This document shows, piece by piece, positions 36,272-49,418 of a stretch of DNA of 64,000 nt (position 1 is its first letter; each line of letters begins with the position of its first letter). This DNA is from Nansenia antarctica. Lineage: Eukaryota > Chordata > Actinopteri > Argentiniformes > Microstomatidae. The DNA lies in assembly GCA_963989245.1 (NCBI GenBank), contig OZ022342.1, forward strand, positions 18,641,457 through 18,705,456, given 5' to 3'. The notes below the pieces were generated by a model, which saw nothing but the letters and a program-made list of their open reading frames with translations, was not told the origin of the DNA and did no database searches. Both the position numbers and the translations under genes were made by a program.

Positions 36272-36277
36272 AATAAA
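36272..36277 (+). promoter_or_regulatory. per1: Polyadenylation signal of per1
   Basis: AATAAA lies about 1 kb after the per1 stop, followed by a T-rich stretch (CTTGTTTCTAG). It is the best candidate for the end of the transcript. Confidence 0.6.
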
Positions 36278-36585
36278 CATGTAAAAAAGACTCTTGTTTC
36301 TAGTGTCTGATGTGTGTTTGCATTTGTGGTGTGTGATTAGTATCTACACTACAGTATGCATAACGTGTTCGAAGGTGTTGTTTTGGCAAATCTGCTGTTG
36401 CCTTCCCTACCACTAGAGGGTGTAGAATCTTACAATGACACAAAACACTAGTTTTGAAACTTTGGCATCATTTTAACTTGCTGCAAATATATAAGTACCT
36501 ATCTATCCTGACCTCTAGGCTTATTATAATTAAAGGTTCCAGCTAAATAATTGCTACGCTATGTATCCCATCAGGGGAGGCTGAT

Positions 36586-36645
36586 GGAGGTAGAAATTAG
36601 AGGATAGGCTCATTGGAATGAGGCTGTCCTCTAATTTCTACCTCC
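36586..36645. repeat. Short hairpin element with 19-bp perfect arms
   Basis: GGAGGTAGAAATTAGAGGA (36586-36604) is perfectly reverse-complemented at 36627-36645, with a 22-bp loop containing GGCTCATTGGAATGAG. It resembles a small family of teleost foldback elements. A diverged relative lies at 43667-43770. Confidence 0.75.
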
Positions 36646-39399
36646 ACTGTATCCCATGTACTGTAGGGAATTGACTGAAAATCTTACCTGATCTGACTTG
36701 TGTGATCAACAATTCTCTGAATGATGATGCATATAGCTTTATAGAGAGCATTGACACAACATGGGGTGGCTTTTTTTTAATCAATTTCACAGGGACGGGC
36801 TCCTCCATTGGTGGAAAGGGTCCCTGACCCTCTCAGCGTGAGCACATTCTAATCCCAGCCCTTAGATTTCCAAGAATTTCCGGAATCTTCTCCTCAACAA
36901 ATCAACAGTTTAGGTTCCACAGGCAGGGTTGATTAAGTTGTGGCTCGGGTCTTAAGTCAGTGTAAAACCCAGTGTGGTGGCGGAGGGGCTCAACTGCGAG
37001 CAATAAAGAGCCATGAGACCAACACTCTTAAATCAAAAAGGATCTGCCTTCTCTCTTCCTGAGGTTGCAAAAAAGGAGTGTTTTGAACATTCCACTCCAT
37101 TTTGCATGTACACGGAGGGAGAGAGCACTCCACGCCACTGGCAGAGTGAGAGGAGGCAGGGACACTGTTCTCCCAGTGGCAGTGCTATTCCCATCCACAG
37201 ACATTTTGCCAAATGGTTCGAGCATGAAGTAAGAGCAGAATAGCTTCAACAGATGCCTTACACATTGTCCATCACTCTAGAACTGAAGATATACTCCACG
37301 AAAAAATATTTTAAGGAGAATCTGGTATATTGCACTCAAGCTTCTAGAAAACCTTACCAATTCAATGTGGTTTTCATATACTGTATACATGGTCTATTAT
37401 CTGATCCCATCCGACACAGGTTAGATGAGGTTACTGTCCAGGCTACATTATATACACACATCTGGAGTTGAGACGATGCAATGTAGAGGATATGATCCTA
37501 AATCTAAACAATGCTTCCCCGAAAATGTGTGGAGGCCTGGGGCTTTGGCACAGGGTTTGCTTTACTGTTATTCTCCAATGGTTTAATCATCATTCTCATC
37601 ATTCTGCCAGAGTTTGTGGTCTGCTTCGATGTCTGTTTCTGCTCCTCAAATTTCTTGGAATAACTTGATCCACCAGTAACTCACTATTGAATATTTTTGT
37701 GCATAGATGTGTTATGTGACGAGCAGTAAACAGTGTTTATGTGTTTGTTTTTTTCACGTGTTTTCTCTGTGTGTGTATGTCCATAAGTCCATAAGTGTGT
37801 TTGTGGTGGACTCTGATCTTTTTTGAGCTGCTTTTGGGTGAAACCACAATGACAGAGGAGAGAGGCTTTATGATTCTTCTGAGAAGAGCAGTGGCAGTTA
37901 GTCACCGCCTCACACACTTTGTCACCGGCTCACACAATTGCAGGTTTACGGAAGGCCATTGTCACTCCATTTCTCCCTTTTCTTCACTCCAGTCTTCAGT
38001 TTTCCTCTCTCCTGCCTTCCATTTTTCACACATTTCTGATTGACTTCATTGGTTCCAGAGATGTTGTGCAACTCTAGACAACATACATGTGCCTCTGTGG
38101 GGGGTGGAGGAGTTTTGCAGGGGGGATTTCTGTCTCAAGCAGGGACAAATGAACATGACTCAGTGAAAGACAATTTTCTGTTTTTTTTCTCCAAATTTGA
38201 TTATTTTTAATCTCCCATTCTTTACTCCCTCTTTTCAGTTTCCATCTCGCTGTAGATGCTCCCTTTTCTCTCCATCCCTCCGCTAACAAAGACCCTTACT
38301 CCCCCATTGCTCACCCCTTTACGTGCAGTAGCCCCTCTCTCTGCAGGAATGCCTGTTCATCTTGATGGATTGTTCTGGAGTCGTGGCAGAGGCCTACACC
38401 CTTGGACTCCAGCCAGGTGTCTCCGGTCACTCATACTCCCACACTTCAGCAGCAGCAGCAGAGGCAAACACACAGACACCATCCACCCCCCAGCAGACTC
38501 ACGCACGTCACCACATTCCTGCACTCCCTCTTATCAGAGCCTCAGCTCTCACAGTTAGCACACTGGAGAGTTACAGACCGAAGCTAAGAATAAACACCCC
38601 TTATCGTGGCTACAGGCTGAAACAAAAACAATAACAAACACTTTTGATCAAGTTCCATTGTCCCGAACTTCCTTTTAACTTCAGTTCACTCCTCAATTCA
38701 GGCACCTTGGTTGGAGAAGGAGGTAGCGGCAGTCTCAGACCAGCTAGCAGCAGTTCCATACCATTGGTGATTATGGTTATTTTTCGACATGTAACAACAG
38801 TACAATTCACGATAGTGTAGCTGTATAACATTAGCTAATAAATCCTCAAAGTTCAAGTAGTTGACCATGTGTAAAACTGGTAACCAACTGAGACAGTATG
38901 GCCTGTCTATGCCCCCTCCACCAGGCTTTGATCATGGTTCTGTTGATCTGTCCTCCGGGACTGGACTGTTTTTATGGGCTTCATGAAACAGCACCCCCCT
39001 CTACAGGCCCCAGCTATGTGGGCCAACGGCTCGGTTCTGCAACAGTAAGCACCCTTAGAGGGAGAACACCCCCCCCCCCCCCCTGTCTCTGTAGTGTTTT
39101 TCTTTTTCTTGTTGCATTGTGGGGGGCTAATGAAGCCACTTCTGACTATGAAAACTATGGAGCTAAAGGAGCTCCAGGGGGCAGGGGGGGATGTGGTCCA
39201 AGGGAATAGGCCAGAGATTCCATCCTTCATTTCCATTCAAAAGGCTCAAGTTCAACTTCTTTCCAAACTTGTATTTTCCTTGTATATGTCCTTGACAAAA
39301 TCACACAAAAAAACAGGATTCTGAATACATCCGTCAAGGTGTTGGTCAGAAGCTTGCACTTACAGGAATGCAAAAAAACAGGAACTTGCTTGTAAAGTG

Positions 39400-39407
39400 C
39401 CGCCCCG

Positions 39408-39438
<31 letters not shown>

Positions 39439-39441
39439 CCC
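39400..39441. repeat. Poly-C tract
   Basis: About 30 uninterrupted C residues with C-rich borders. Runs like this are prone to sequencing and assembly length errors. Confidence 0.9.
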
Positions 39442-40003
39442 CCAGGCTCTACCTCCACCTGTGCAGCCAGCATAATGGTCCATCAGGCCCTCTCTTTGGC
39501 AGTACCTGAGACATGCTGTCAATAAAACTGACAACTAGAAGTGCTATAACCATAACATGCTAAGTCTACAAAAAGCAATGGTCAGATCCAGTGAGGTGCA
39601 AATGATACTGTAGAATGTTTTGACGAGGAATGTGTGTTTCTGAAGAATGATTCATTATTGCAGTGCTTGTAATCAGTGTGTTTCTCAGATGTGTGCGTCA
39701 ATGGTGTGTCCCAATTGCACTGCTTTTCCTCTCTTTTTCTTTGTGCCTCCTCTTTTTCATCTAGGCCAATGTTAACATTTCGACAACATCTGGTTATAAT
39801 TAACCTCCCCCTCCCATCCCCCCCATGTCACCTCCCCCCTCTAACTCTTTCCTGCTCCTTCTACCGTTTCAACATCCCACTCTCTCTCTCTCTCCTCCTC
39901 TTTCTCTCTGCCTTTCTAGTGGCTCCCTCCCCCCCTGTCCTTCACCTCTCCCCGTCTTGCTCCCATCTCTCCTCTGGTGTCCCCAGTTGCTGTGTCTGCA
40001 GTC

Positions 40004-42065
40004 ATGAAGTGTAAGGGCTGTATCTGGGCTCTTTCCCTGCTCCTGTCTCTCAGTTTATCCAAGGCTCAGGCACAGACCAACTACACCAGGTGAGGCATGG
40101 GGGCGTGTGATTGGCTTTAGTGGGTTTGGAATGTGTGTTTGTAAGAGGAAGCTCAAGAGGTTTGATTGCACAGTGTATACACAAGAATGCACATTTGTCA
40201 TTAGGTCTGGTTTAATTCAAATGTATTATGGGTGATTATGGTGAGTTAGGATTTTGGTAGATTTGCTTTGGTGTGGATATTGGCAGCACTGTTGTCCTAG
40301 TAGGTGTGACTGGTCTGTAGTATGCTGTGGTTGACCTCATGGATGTTGATGCTTTGGAGTCTGCCTGCCTGCCTGTCTGCATGGGGTTGTATCAGGACAG
40401 CTTGGCTCCGGACATCTTGGCTCTCATCAGTTGGCGTCTCTTCGCTGGGGTTCAAACTCTGAGTAGGAGTTTTCTCAACTTTGTCTATGTTCAAGTTGGC
40501 CTCAATAGCATTGGCTGGAGTCTTGGAAAACTGATTTTGTCCCCTATTTCCAGCGACAATTATTTGACTCAGCATTTTATAAGGAAAAGACTCAGAATGG
40601 GAGAGTTTCTTTTGTTGCTGTTCGTTTGACTACTTGATAATTGTTGAAACAAACTCTCTAATTTAGTGTGCTGAAATGTAGGGATGATTATGTCATTCAG
40701 TTCATTTGCTTATAGGACTTGTTAACAGACAAAACTGTAAGAAGCACATGGAGCACATTTACTCTTTATTTATTCTGTCCCTAGCATCAGACAGTCTGTG
40801 ACTCTACTCCCATTATATAATTATCCATGAAAGTATGCTGGAAATAGTCAGGACTTGGGTATTTTCCGTTGTATAAAGCAAGCTTTGTGTTATTTCAGAG
40901 GAGCTTGGATTAAATATTTGAGCAGTAGACTGGGTAGAATTGGGGGGTTGGGAGGAGAGCCGTGGTTGTTGAGTTTGAGACTGGGATAAGTAGAGGACTT
41001 AAAAAAAAAAGATAAACAAAAGAAAGAAAGCAGAGTAATATGGGGGAGGTCTTCAAGAGGAAGCTCTTGTGGAGGATGCCATGACCCCCCACTAACTATT
41101 TCCAGTCTCCTCCATCCTGTCAACAACCCCCAGTCTCTAGTAACCGACACTTGTGTTCCAAGGGGAGGCATTTTTGTTAGGTACTAAAGGGATTTAGATA
41201 TAATCTGGTGACAAAGAGAATTATAATACTGAGTATTAGTGTGTGTGTGGGCGTGCGCACATGCACGCGCACGTGTGTGTGTGTGTGTGTGGGAGTGTGT
41301 AAGAAAGAATGTGTGACTGTGTGCATAGCCGTGTGTGTTTGGACAACACAAAGTGCTTACAGTGAATACATTCCTCTGTACATCCTCATGTCCATGACAA
41401 ACATATACTGTACTATTCTCATGGTATTAAACTCTGTGTTCTCTGCTCCTTCTCAGGCCAGTGTTCCACTGTGGAGGTGACCTGGTCTCAGACTCAGGCT
41501 TCGTGGGCAGCGAGGGGTTTCCAAGCTACTACAAACCCAACAGCAAATGCTTATGGCGCATCACTGTGAGTCACCAAGCCCCCGCACCATAACTAACAAC
41601 TGACTCAGCATTTCCCCCACAAACTCATTCCAAGGCTCTGTTGTTGTTCTGCCCCCTCTCTGAACCCCAGGTCCCAGAGGGCAATGTGGTCATGCTCTCC
41701 TTCCGCATCTTCGACCTGGAGGCTGACCCGCTCTGTCGCTATGACTACTTGGATGTGTACAACGGTCACTCCAAAATGGTGCAGAAGCTAGGAAGGTTCT
41801 GTGGAACGTTCCGGCCTGGTTCTCTCATCTCCACCACCAACACCATGATGCTGGAGATGGTGTCTGATGGAGAGACTGGAGGGAGAGGCTTTGTGGCCTA
41901 TTTCAATGGAGGGAGACCACATGAAGATGGTAAGCAGTAAAGTCTGGCCTACCCTTCCTCCTAAGACTTTGATTGCTGTTTTTCTTTTCTTTTTTTACTT
42001 TTAATTTTTTAATCTTTTATTTTATACACTTTTTCAGATTTTTCTTGTATAATGAAAAGTGTTTA

Positions 42066-42097
<32 letters not shown>

Positions 42098-43152
42098 GTC
42101 TTTCTTTCTAATAGGAATGACTGAGAATGAGAAAAAAATAATATAATTGTAAAATTCCAGATGACTTCATCATGTATGTCTGTATCACTTGTTTTAGAAG
42201 ATCAATTCTGCGGAGGCAAGATGACAAAGTCCCAGGGCTCAATCAAGACACCCAACTGGCCTGAAAAAAATTACCCAGCAGGCATCAGCTGCTCTTGGCT
42301 CATCACAGTGGAGACAGACATGGTAATTTCCCATCATGCTCTTTATTATGCATAGCATTCTGCAAATGATGCTGTCACTATTATGCACAAATCATAAACC
42401 TGATGTGTTTTTCTGTCTGTCGGTTAGGTGATTGAGGTGACGTTTGGTAAATTTGACTTGGAATCGGACAGTTACTGCCGCTTTGACTATGTGGCGTTCT
42501 TCAACGGTGGAGAGAAAGATGACTCTCGGCGTATTGGAAAATACTGTGGAGACTCGATACCTGAGTAAGTGGTAAAAGATAGAAATTTGTGCGTGTGTGT
42601 GTCTGTGTGCATGCGTGCGTACGCGTGTGTGTGTGTGTGTGCTTGCTATTGTCCTGTCTGTTTGGTACTAGGTTACCATTAATCTAATTGTCTTTCATTG
42701 CTCTCCTCCAATCCTCCCTCTGTCTCCACCCACAGAACGATCGTGACCAATGGGAACGTGCTACTGGTCCAGTTTGTGTCTGACCTCAGTGTGACCTCTG
42801 ATGGCTTTATGGCCAGTTACACCAGCTTCCCCCGTGGCTCCCGGCTGGTAACGACAGACAGAAACACGGGACCCCATGTAGGGTCAGTCCCCTCCAGGCC
42901 TGCTGTTAAACCCAAACTGCCTGAACCCCCTGTCATTACAACCACCACCACCACCACCCAGCCACCCACCACCACCACAGCCAGATACATAGCCCCCCCA
43001 ACACAACCGTACCAGGAGCCCCCCGCCAGACCCAAACCAGTCAAACCAGTCAAACCAGTAAGAACCCGTCCACCAGTCAAGCCAGGCCAGGGCGGGAAAG
43101 TGGTGGTAAAGAGGCCAGGTACGTAAAGCTGGAGCACTAATGTGGCCAGAGC

Positions 43153-43184
<32 letters not shown>

Positions 43185-43961
43185 TCAGAGTTGTGGGTGA
43201 TTCTCTGCTTGTGCGACTGTGTGTATCATCTGTATTTGTTTGTGTTCTACAGTCCCCTTGAACCCACTGTGTGCTAAGGCATGCAAGAGGGATGGAACCA
43301 TCAAGACCAGTTTCTGTGCCAGTGAATTCGGTGAGTTCCACACACTGCACAGCAAATCACAGAGCGCTAGCATTCTCACACCATAGCCAACCAAGGTAGC
43401 ATTCCAATTAACACCCCCACTTCCTGTCCCCTCTCCTCCCATCCTCTCTCCCAGTGATCACAGGGAAGGTGACAGCACTAACCCCTGGTCCTAAGGGAAG
43501 TATGAGTGTCAGCGTCTCGCTCATTAAGGCCTACAAGGCAGGGCGACTGACCATCACCCAGGCTGGACCGGCCATGTCTGTCAAGCTGATGTCAACATGC
43601 AAAAAGTGTCCTGTACTGCGAAGAGGTAAGCCAACCTACCACATGATCCACACATGCACACCCATGGAGGCCGGTGGAGGGGCTCATTATAATGAACACA
43701 TGTTGTTTGATATTGTTTCCATTCCATGAATGAAAACGAGCCAGACCTCTGATTTTTCTACCTCCACTGATGCACTGTATCAGGAAAGACAGTTTTGAAA
43801 ATGCCTGATGTTGATCAATCTCCTTTTCAGGTTTGAACTACATCATTATGGGCCAGGTGGACGAGGATGGCCGTGGCACACTGGTACCTGGTGCGTTTAC
43901 CGCCCCATACAAGAACCCACATCACAATCTGCTGACCAATATCAACAACCAACCTTGCTAA
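40004..43961 (+). CDS. pcolce: Procollagen C-endopeptidase enhancer (PCOLCE)
   Basis: Nine coding exons join in phase: 40004-40089, 41457-41565, 41671-41929, 42198-42322, 42428-42564, 42736-43118, 43253-43330, 43455-43625 and 43831-43961, about 492 residues. Order of domains: signal peptide (CIWALSLLLSLSLSKAQA), CUB1 (starting FHCGGDLVSDSGFV, with FCGTFRPG), CUB2 (starting FCGGKMTKSQG, with YCRFDYVAFFNGG and VQFVSDLSVTSDGF), a Thr/Pro/Lys-rich linker, and a C-terminal NTR domain (CAKACKRDGTIKTSFCASEF, and then CKKCPVLRRG). Role: a secreted extracellular-matrix glycoprotein that binds the procollagen C-propeptide and boosts its removal by BMP1/tolloid proteinases. The linker is longer than in human PCOLCE, which has about 449 residues. 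I cannot tell pcolcea from pcolceb. Confidence 0.95.
43667..43770 (-). mobile_element. Diverged foldback element in pcolce intron 8
   Basis: The minus strand begins CAGTGGAGGTAGAAAAATCAG and the plus strand begins GGAGGCCGGTGGAGGGGCTC, so the ends are roughly inverted. The middle (ACACATGTTGTTTGATATTG) resembles a family of short elements common in salmonid-type genomes, as I recall them. Confidence 0.5.
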
Positions 43962-44245
43962 CCTCCAACCTCAGTCCACCAATTAGAGGCCAGAAAATCT
44001 GATCTCATCCAAGGATACCATGACAACTAACGCTATGATGCCAGAATGGGATATTGAACGAACTAAAAGATCCACAGTATTTTTTTCCTGATTTTGCCAT
44101 GAACATAACTTAATTTTCCAGGGTCTCTCACAGGTATCACATAACACCAGTTTTTATCCAACTCATAATATGATTATATTGTATTATTTTTGTAGTTTTA
44201 TAAACTTTCAAATGTCAGACCTTATATTTGTAATTTATGTCTCTG

Positions 44246-44251
44246 AATAAA
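44246..44251 (+). promoter_or_regulatory. pcolce: Polyadenylation signal of pcolce
   Basis: AATAAA about 285 bp after the pcolce stop codon, in an AT-rich 3' untranslated region. Confidence 0.65.
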
Positions 44252-45689
44252 GGATTTATAACACATTGGTCATACCTGTTTATCATATGAACTTTAACCA
44301 TAAGAAAATGTAACGTTCAGCAGTCATCTGTACAGCTTTACTGCACAATGATCGTACGCCCCCTAGTGGTCAGATTCACAATCTAGTGAGTCGTTCTAAT
44401 GACATTCCAAAAACAGGCGCAGCCATCTGTCATTATACGGTTGCTACAAAAATTCAAAATGTCATAATACGGTTGCTACCAAACTACAACATGTTGTGGG
44501 TTTAAAACTAGATACAACATGGAGTAGTTGATCAGTGAGCAGACATACTAAAATACAGTATAAAATCCTATAGAGTGAGTGATGCTTAGGCCTATATAAT
44601 AATAATAAGTGTATGACCACGCACTTTGCTTGGCGTGACTGCATACGGGGAACTGCTTCGACATTTCTTGTATGCAACAGTGACACCATGTGGCCAGATA
44701 TCTGTTGTTGACATTTTTGTACTGTCAACCATGCCAGTCAACGTGTTTTTTTAACGCAACTAAATGATGAATTGCCTTGCCTTTTGCCAAATATCGAACC
44801 ATGGAGAACAGTAGGGCTAATATATAGTCATATTAGTCACTAATATATAGTCATGTCAAACTCAGTGTTATGATAATGATGATTCATGTGGGCTGTTAAC
44901 CACCCCTCGGGTTGGCCATTCACCTTTTTGGTTGCAGTTACTATTTTAGTATTTAATCATAATCTAGTCATGATTATATAACGTGTTCAGATCAGATCTC
45001 ATTCTGATATCATGTACATCAGGCATTATGAGTGTGACATTAGCTTTATGTTCACCCAGGAGTGTTATCTGATGCACAGGAGGGATTACATGGAAATGAC
45101 ATAACCTCTCTACCATGTACATCTACTTGTGCCGTTTGTTTACACAGACAAATCGCTGTGTTCGCTCCCCCAGGTTTAGTGACGTCACTACGTGTTAATC
45201 TTTACCTACGTTGACAGTCTGGCATAGAGGCCTGTTTGTTCAGCAAGTACATCCCTTGTCTTCCTGTAGGCCTACCAACACAGATACAGTCTCATTCAGA
45301 CAACCCACGCAAAACTGTACTAAAACAAAAACAACAACATGAAACAGACACTAGCAAGATTAATTTTAATCAAACGACAACAAAATTACTTTGTCACAAG
45401 TTCACAACCAACACTGGATTTGTTCCACTACATTAGTTGCTCATTGATTATTTCACGGAAACAATACAAATGCAATATCGACGGTAGGATAATAAATGAC
45501 ATTTGCACATTCACAAATTGTGGGCTATAACAGCAATTGCTCGATAGGAATTTACAGTAATAAAGATTTTCACGTCGATTATAGTTAAGTACTGTAACAG
45601 TAACATCTGGTTAGGTTTTCTGTACAATGGACCACTACAAAGCAGGCTTTACACGGGGAACATAAAAGCAGACATTCACATTATCAAAG

Positions 45690-45734
<45 letters not shown>

Positions 45735-46148
45735 AATAAATAAAGTGACAAATGACCACAATGACATCAAAACATGGAGACATAAAGAATGCACTGAACG
45801 GTAAACGGTAAACAAAGCAAAGATCCTGTCTCAAAATCATTAGCTAAAAAACGTTCTCCCATTTGTCAAAGATCTTCTAATGTCAAAGATCTTCTAATGT
45901 CAATCATACAGCACGCAATGGCGCTACCAAGCAACTAACTGCAACCTTAAGGTTACATAACAAAGCTCCTCACCAACACACACGTTTGCCAACCATTTGG
46001 CATGACCAATGGTCCTGACTTGTTACTTTTAGCCAAAGACCTAACTACTGGTTGGAGTCACAGAGGCTTCTGAGCATCCAGTGGGCTGCTTAGGACATGA
46101 AGTGGGTTGTTGAAGGTTGCGCTGGGAGCTAGATGCAGAGGATGCTGG
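44252..46148. other. Intergenic DNA between convergent pcolce and the minus-strand gene
   Basis: Contains a (CA)n run at 45691-45730 and no exon I can support. The 3' untranslated region of the minus-strand gene should lie in its right part. Confidence 0.4.
45691..45730. repeat. (CA)n microsatellite
   Basis: Forty bases of unbroken CA repeats. Confidence 0.95.
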
Positions 46149-47188
46149 TTAGTAGGTGGCATCGATAATGTTGCCTTCCATCTGATGTCTGTACGTCACT
46201 CTGGCCTTGTGGGAGAAGTATACAGGGTGCACCCCCCCTCCAGAATCGTCCCTGGCCCAGGACATTGCAGGGGAGTACTGAGGCTCCACCTCTGTGGATG
46301 GGACTGGGGAGCAGGAAGGGGAGAGAGAGGAGAGAAGAGAATGAAAAACACATTCACATGACATTCATACTGACATTCATCTCACTTGGGAAGTCAGATT
46401 CCCACACTATACCACCGCTGCCCAAAGTGGCCATCAAAGGAAGCCCACTTCTCCTCTAGTGTCTTAGACACACTGTAGTGAGAGAGCTGTGTTGTACAGC
46501 TCTCTGGAAGAACTGTACAACACACGCTGTCTCAGGAAGGCCTCAAAGACCTCCAGGGACCCGACCCACCCTGGGCACGTACACTTTACCAGGCTGCCCT
46601 CGAAAAGGAGGTTCAGGACCCTGGCCGCTAAGACAAACAGACTGAAGAACTGCTTCTACCACAGGGCCGTCCAGGCCCTGAACACAGCAAAGAGGTTCTG
46701 GGCCCTGGACAGTCTGGACGGATTGTATGGCAGCTGCTGGACTGAAAAAATCAGGTGTAGTGCTGAGGCACAAACATGTACATTTCAAGCCTGCAAACTG
46801 TGACACTTTAAATAACGTGAAAAAATACTATTGTGCAATATGACAACCCTAGTTGACTATCTGTGCAGTATAGTACAGTGGATTGTGTACATAGCCTTTA
46901 TTTATGTAAACCAGCTCCTTACCTTCTTGTGATTTTTTCTTTTTCTAAAAGTGTTTTTTTTCCCTTTCCTAACACCAGGGGAGCCACCCCTCCTAAATTT
47001 CGTTGTTTGGTACCTGTACTGTAGCAATGACAATAAAGTCCATTCATTCATTCATTCATTCATTCATAGTGTTCTTACCGGCCTTAGGGGGGCAGTGTCT
47101 TCCCTTGCCCCTGCCTTTACAGCGCCTGTACCAGGGAAAGCACTGCAGAACCTTCACACCCATGGGTGCAGCAGGAAGAGGAGCCAGT
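46149..47188 (-). CDS. Unidentified gene, last two coding exons (partial)
   Basis: On the minus strand an exon at 47079-47188 (acceptor TATTTTCAG, donor GTAAGA) joins in phase to a final exon at 46149-46303 (acceptor TGCTCCCCAG) that ends in TAA. Together they encode about 87 residues: a basic, cysteine-bearing part (VLQCFPWYRRCKGRGKGRHC) then a tail ending HQMEGNIIDATY. Matching phases, good splice sites and a sensible protein make this a real gene. I do not recognise the family. Upstream exons should lie to the right of 47200 but I could not find them; a donor-like CTGCAG|GTGAGT near 50930 (minus) and a promoter-like stretch near 51080-51200 are possible 5' parts. An L2-like LINE end sits in the intron between the two exons. 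Confidence 0.6.
46470..47067 (+). mobile_element. L2-like LINE, 5'-truncated
   Basis: The left part encodes the C-terminal end of a non-LTR retrotransposon ORF2 (LEELYNTRCLRKASKTSR, then RFRTLAAKTNRLKNCFYHRA and VQALN). The 3' tail ends GCAATGACAATAAAG and a run of ATTC repeats, the typical 3' microsatellite tail. The same tail is seen at 2101-2178. Confidence 0.8.
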
Positions 47189-47482
47189 CTGAAAATAGAG
47201 AACAGATAAAAATAAAACTGTATTTGTATTTATTATAACTTAACACATTTACATACCAGTTTGTTATATTTATTTTATTTATTTATTTAGCACAGGTAAT
47301 TCTGGCATATTGCCACAACTTTCCAGGCAGAATATGTTCTGCAGTTTCAAATATGTGCCTTGCTTGAAGATTACTTTTTACCCCTCCAGTGAATTGCACC
47401 AGCAAATATTTTTTTCTCTCAAACCTAACACTCCAAACTCGGTTTGGTTGTAGAACTATCTTACTAAAAAGGATTGATAGAT

Positions 47483-48047
47483 TGTCATGCCCCCCACGCC
47501 CACCTAGTCTGTGCCAGTGCCTCGCTCTCTCCTGTCTGCCTGTTGTGGTGTGTGTGGGCGTGGCCAGGCTGCGTTTTCCCTGTCACTCATCATCTCCACC
47601 TGCTCGGTCTGCTCACCTGATGGTCATCAGCACATACCATCTCTGTATTTAAACCCTGGGTTCCCATCCTCTCATCGCCAAATCATTGTTTGTTGTTTCA
47701 ATGTTCAAGTCTAGTTCTCGGCTGCTTAGTCACACATTTCATTCTCTAGTCTAAGTGTCTAAGTACTCTGTCTCATCGTGTTCTCTTTATACTTCAGGAC
47801 CACAACCCGTTTATCTACTTGCCTACCTATCCGTCTGCCCTACCTGTCTGCCTACCTGCCCTGTTTGCCTGCCCTACCTGACCCGCTTGCCCTGCCTGCC
47901 TGCCGGCCTGTCCTACCTGCCTGCCTGCCCTACCCCGTTTGCCATTCCACCCCGCTTTTCCCTGTTCCCTGCTATTCCCTCATTAAATATCTGATTATGT
48001 GTCCTGACTCTGTTCTGCGCTTGGGTTCATTAGCTCTGACCGTAACA
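47483..48047 (+). mobile_element. Candidate solo LTR (Gypsy-type)
   Basis: 565 bp starting TGTCATG and ending GTAACA, with a TATTTAAA box near 47645 and the phrase CTGTTCTGCGCTTGGGTTC near the end, as in many fish Gypsy LTRs. A run of CCTGCCTAC-type repeats lies at 47818-47940. I could not find a clean target duplication, so the boundaries are approximate. Confidence 0.5.
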
Positions 48048-48376
48048 TTGGATTCTCTAAGAGGGTGAAATCTTTTGGATGGTTTTCTTCCTTGTCCTTA
48101 AGATACCTGAGGTCTGGACTATTAAATGAATGATTTCAGCTATGATCGAAGCCAGAATTGGTCCTGCTTAAAGGCAGGCACTTCATCAAAGGGAGCTTTT
48201 AAATGTAATCTATTCATTGTCTGCGACCCAAATCTTTAGCTGGCTCTGTGCCAGAGCCAAAAAGACACAAAAAATGTAACAGCCATAATCCAGTGCCTTC
48301 TAATACGGCTTCATACTCTTCACCCCATTTTAACTGAATGTCACAGGGCATATCAATGCTGGTCATGTCTTATAAA

Positions 48377-49418
48377 CAGGGGTGCACATAACTGGTGCGC
48401 CAGTGAGCATGCGTCGCCAAAATGCATCCTGCGCGGCAGATCAGCCGCATGAAGGCGCTCTTGCGCACCAACAGCTGGAAGCGCTGGGAGAGGAATGTAC
48501 TTCCTCAAAATCCAACTGCTGACTGCTGACTGCTGCATCACTGCAAGCCCATAACTATTTGCCGTCCCCTCAGCCGAAGGCCCGACGAGTAATCCATCAC
48601 AACAGTCGACCGACGACGACCACGGCGACTCCCCTCACGAAAACATTCGGAAAGTATTGTACCTTGTACTTTCATTCCGCGTATCGCGTATCGCACGGTT
48701 ATCACGCCGCCACGTGAAAATTCAGTCCCGAACGACTCGTCGCTAAAAGGAAAAACAACACCAAGGGACTTCACGTTTCTTTTCTCTGAAGCTTTCAAAC
48801 GTTCAGACGTTTGTTTTACAGCTTCATTATCGCACCTCGACCCCTGACCCAGGGAATATGAAGAAGAAGAAAAAAGACTTTGTTGCACAATCAAAATAAT
48901 GAGCTATTTAAAGTGATAGCCTACTACAACTTCCTCTACCATGGTTGAAATTGAGGACAGTATTAACAGCAGTCAAGAGAGCAGTGATGATGATGATGAT
49001 TAAATATAAATAAATGCTTAGGCTGTAACTTTTTGTTGAAAAGTTGATTTCAGTGTTTACAGAACAGAGCAGTGCTTAAAGAGATGTCAGTTGATTTCAT
49101 TGTGTTTAAAGAACAGACATTCAGTTAGTGCTTAAAGAGATGTCAGTTGATTTCATTGTGTTTAAAGGAGTCTGACAGACTTTCATGCTTAAAGAGCAGT
49201 CATTTGATTTTGCATTTGTTTCTTTTGTTTTGCACACAATAATTTGTTCGTTCATCTTTATTTATGAATAAATGTCGTTTTGCTAATATAAGTTATCCAT
49301 GTATCCCTTTTTCATCCATCCTGTGGGACGGGTCGTGACTCGCGAGCTCGGGGAGCACCAAGCAGCATCCCTAGGTGCTCCTCTGAGCACTGGCCCCAAA
49401 AAGTTATGTGCACCCCTG
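48377..49418. mobile_element. Non-autonomous hAT-type DNA transposon
   Basis: The ends CAGGGGTGCACATAACT and AGTTATGTGCACCCCTG are perfect 17-bp inverted repeats. The 8-bp duplication CTTATAAA flanks it exactly (48369-48376 and 49419-49426). This is diagnostic for hAT. Inside there is no transposase frame I can recognise. At about 49065-49170 there are two copies of a roughly 55-bp unit (AGTGCTTAAAGAGATGTCAG and on). Confidence 0.92.

Larger units (their letters stand above)
36300..40000. other. per1-pcolce intergenic region
   Basis: Apart from a short palindromic element (36586-36645) and a poly-C tract (39400-39441), I see no exon or RNA gene that I can support. The untranslated first exon of pcolce probably lies in its right part; an acceptor-like TCTGCAG sits just before the start codon. 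Confidence 0.4.

Noticed and set aside
47818..48068. Proline/cysteine/leucine-rich ORFs
   Set aside because: They come from a CCTGCCTAC-type simple repeat inside a candidate solo LTR.
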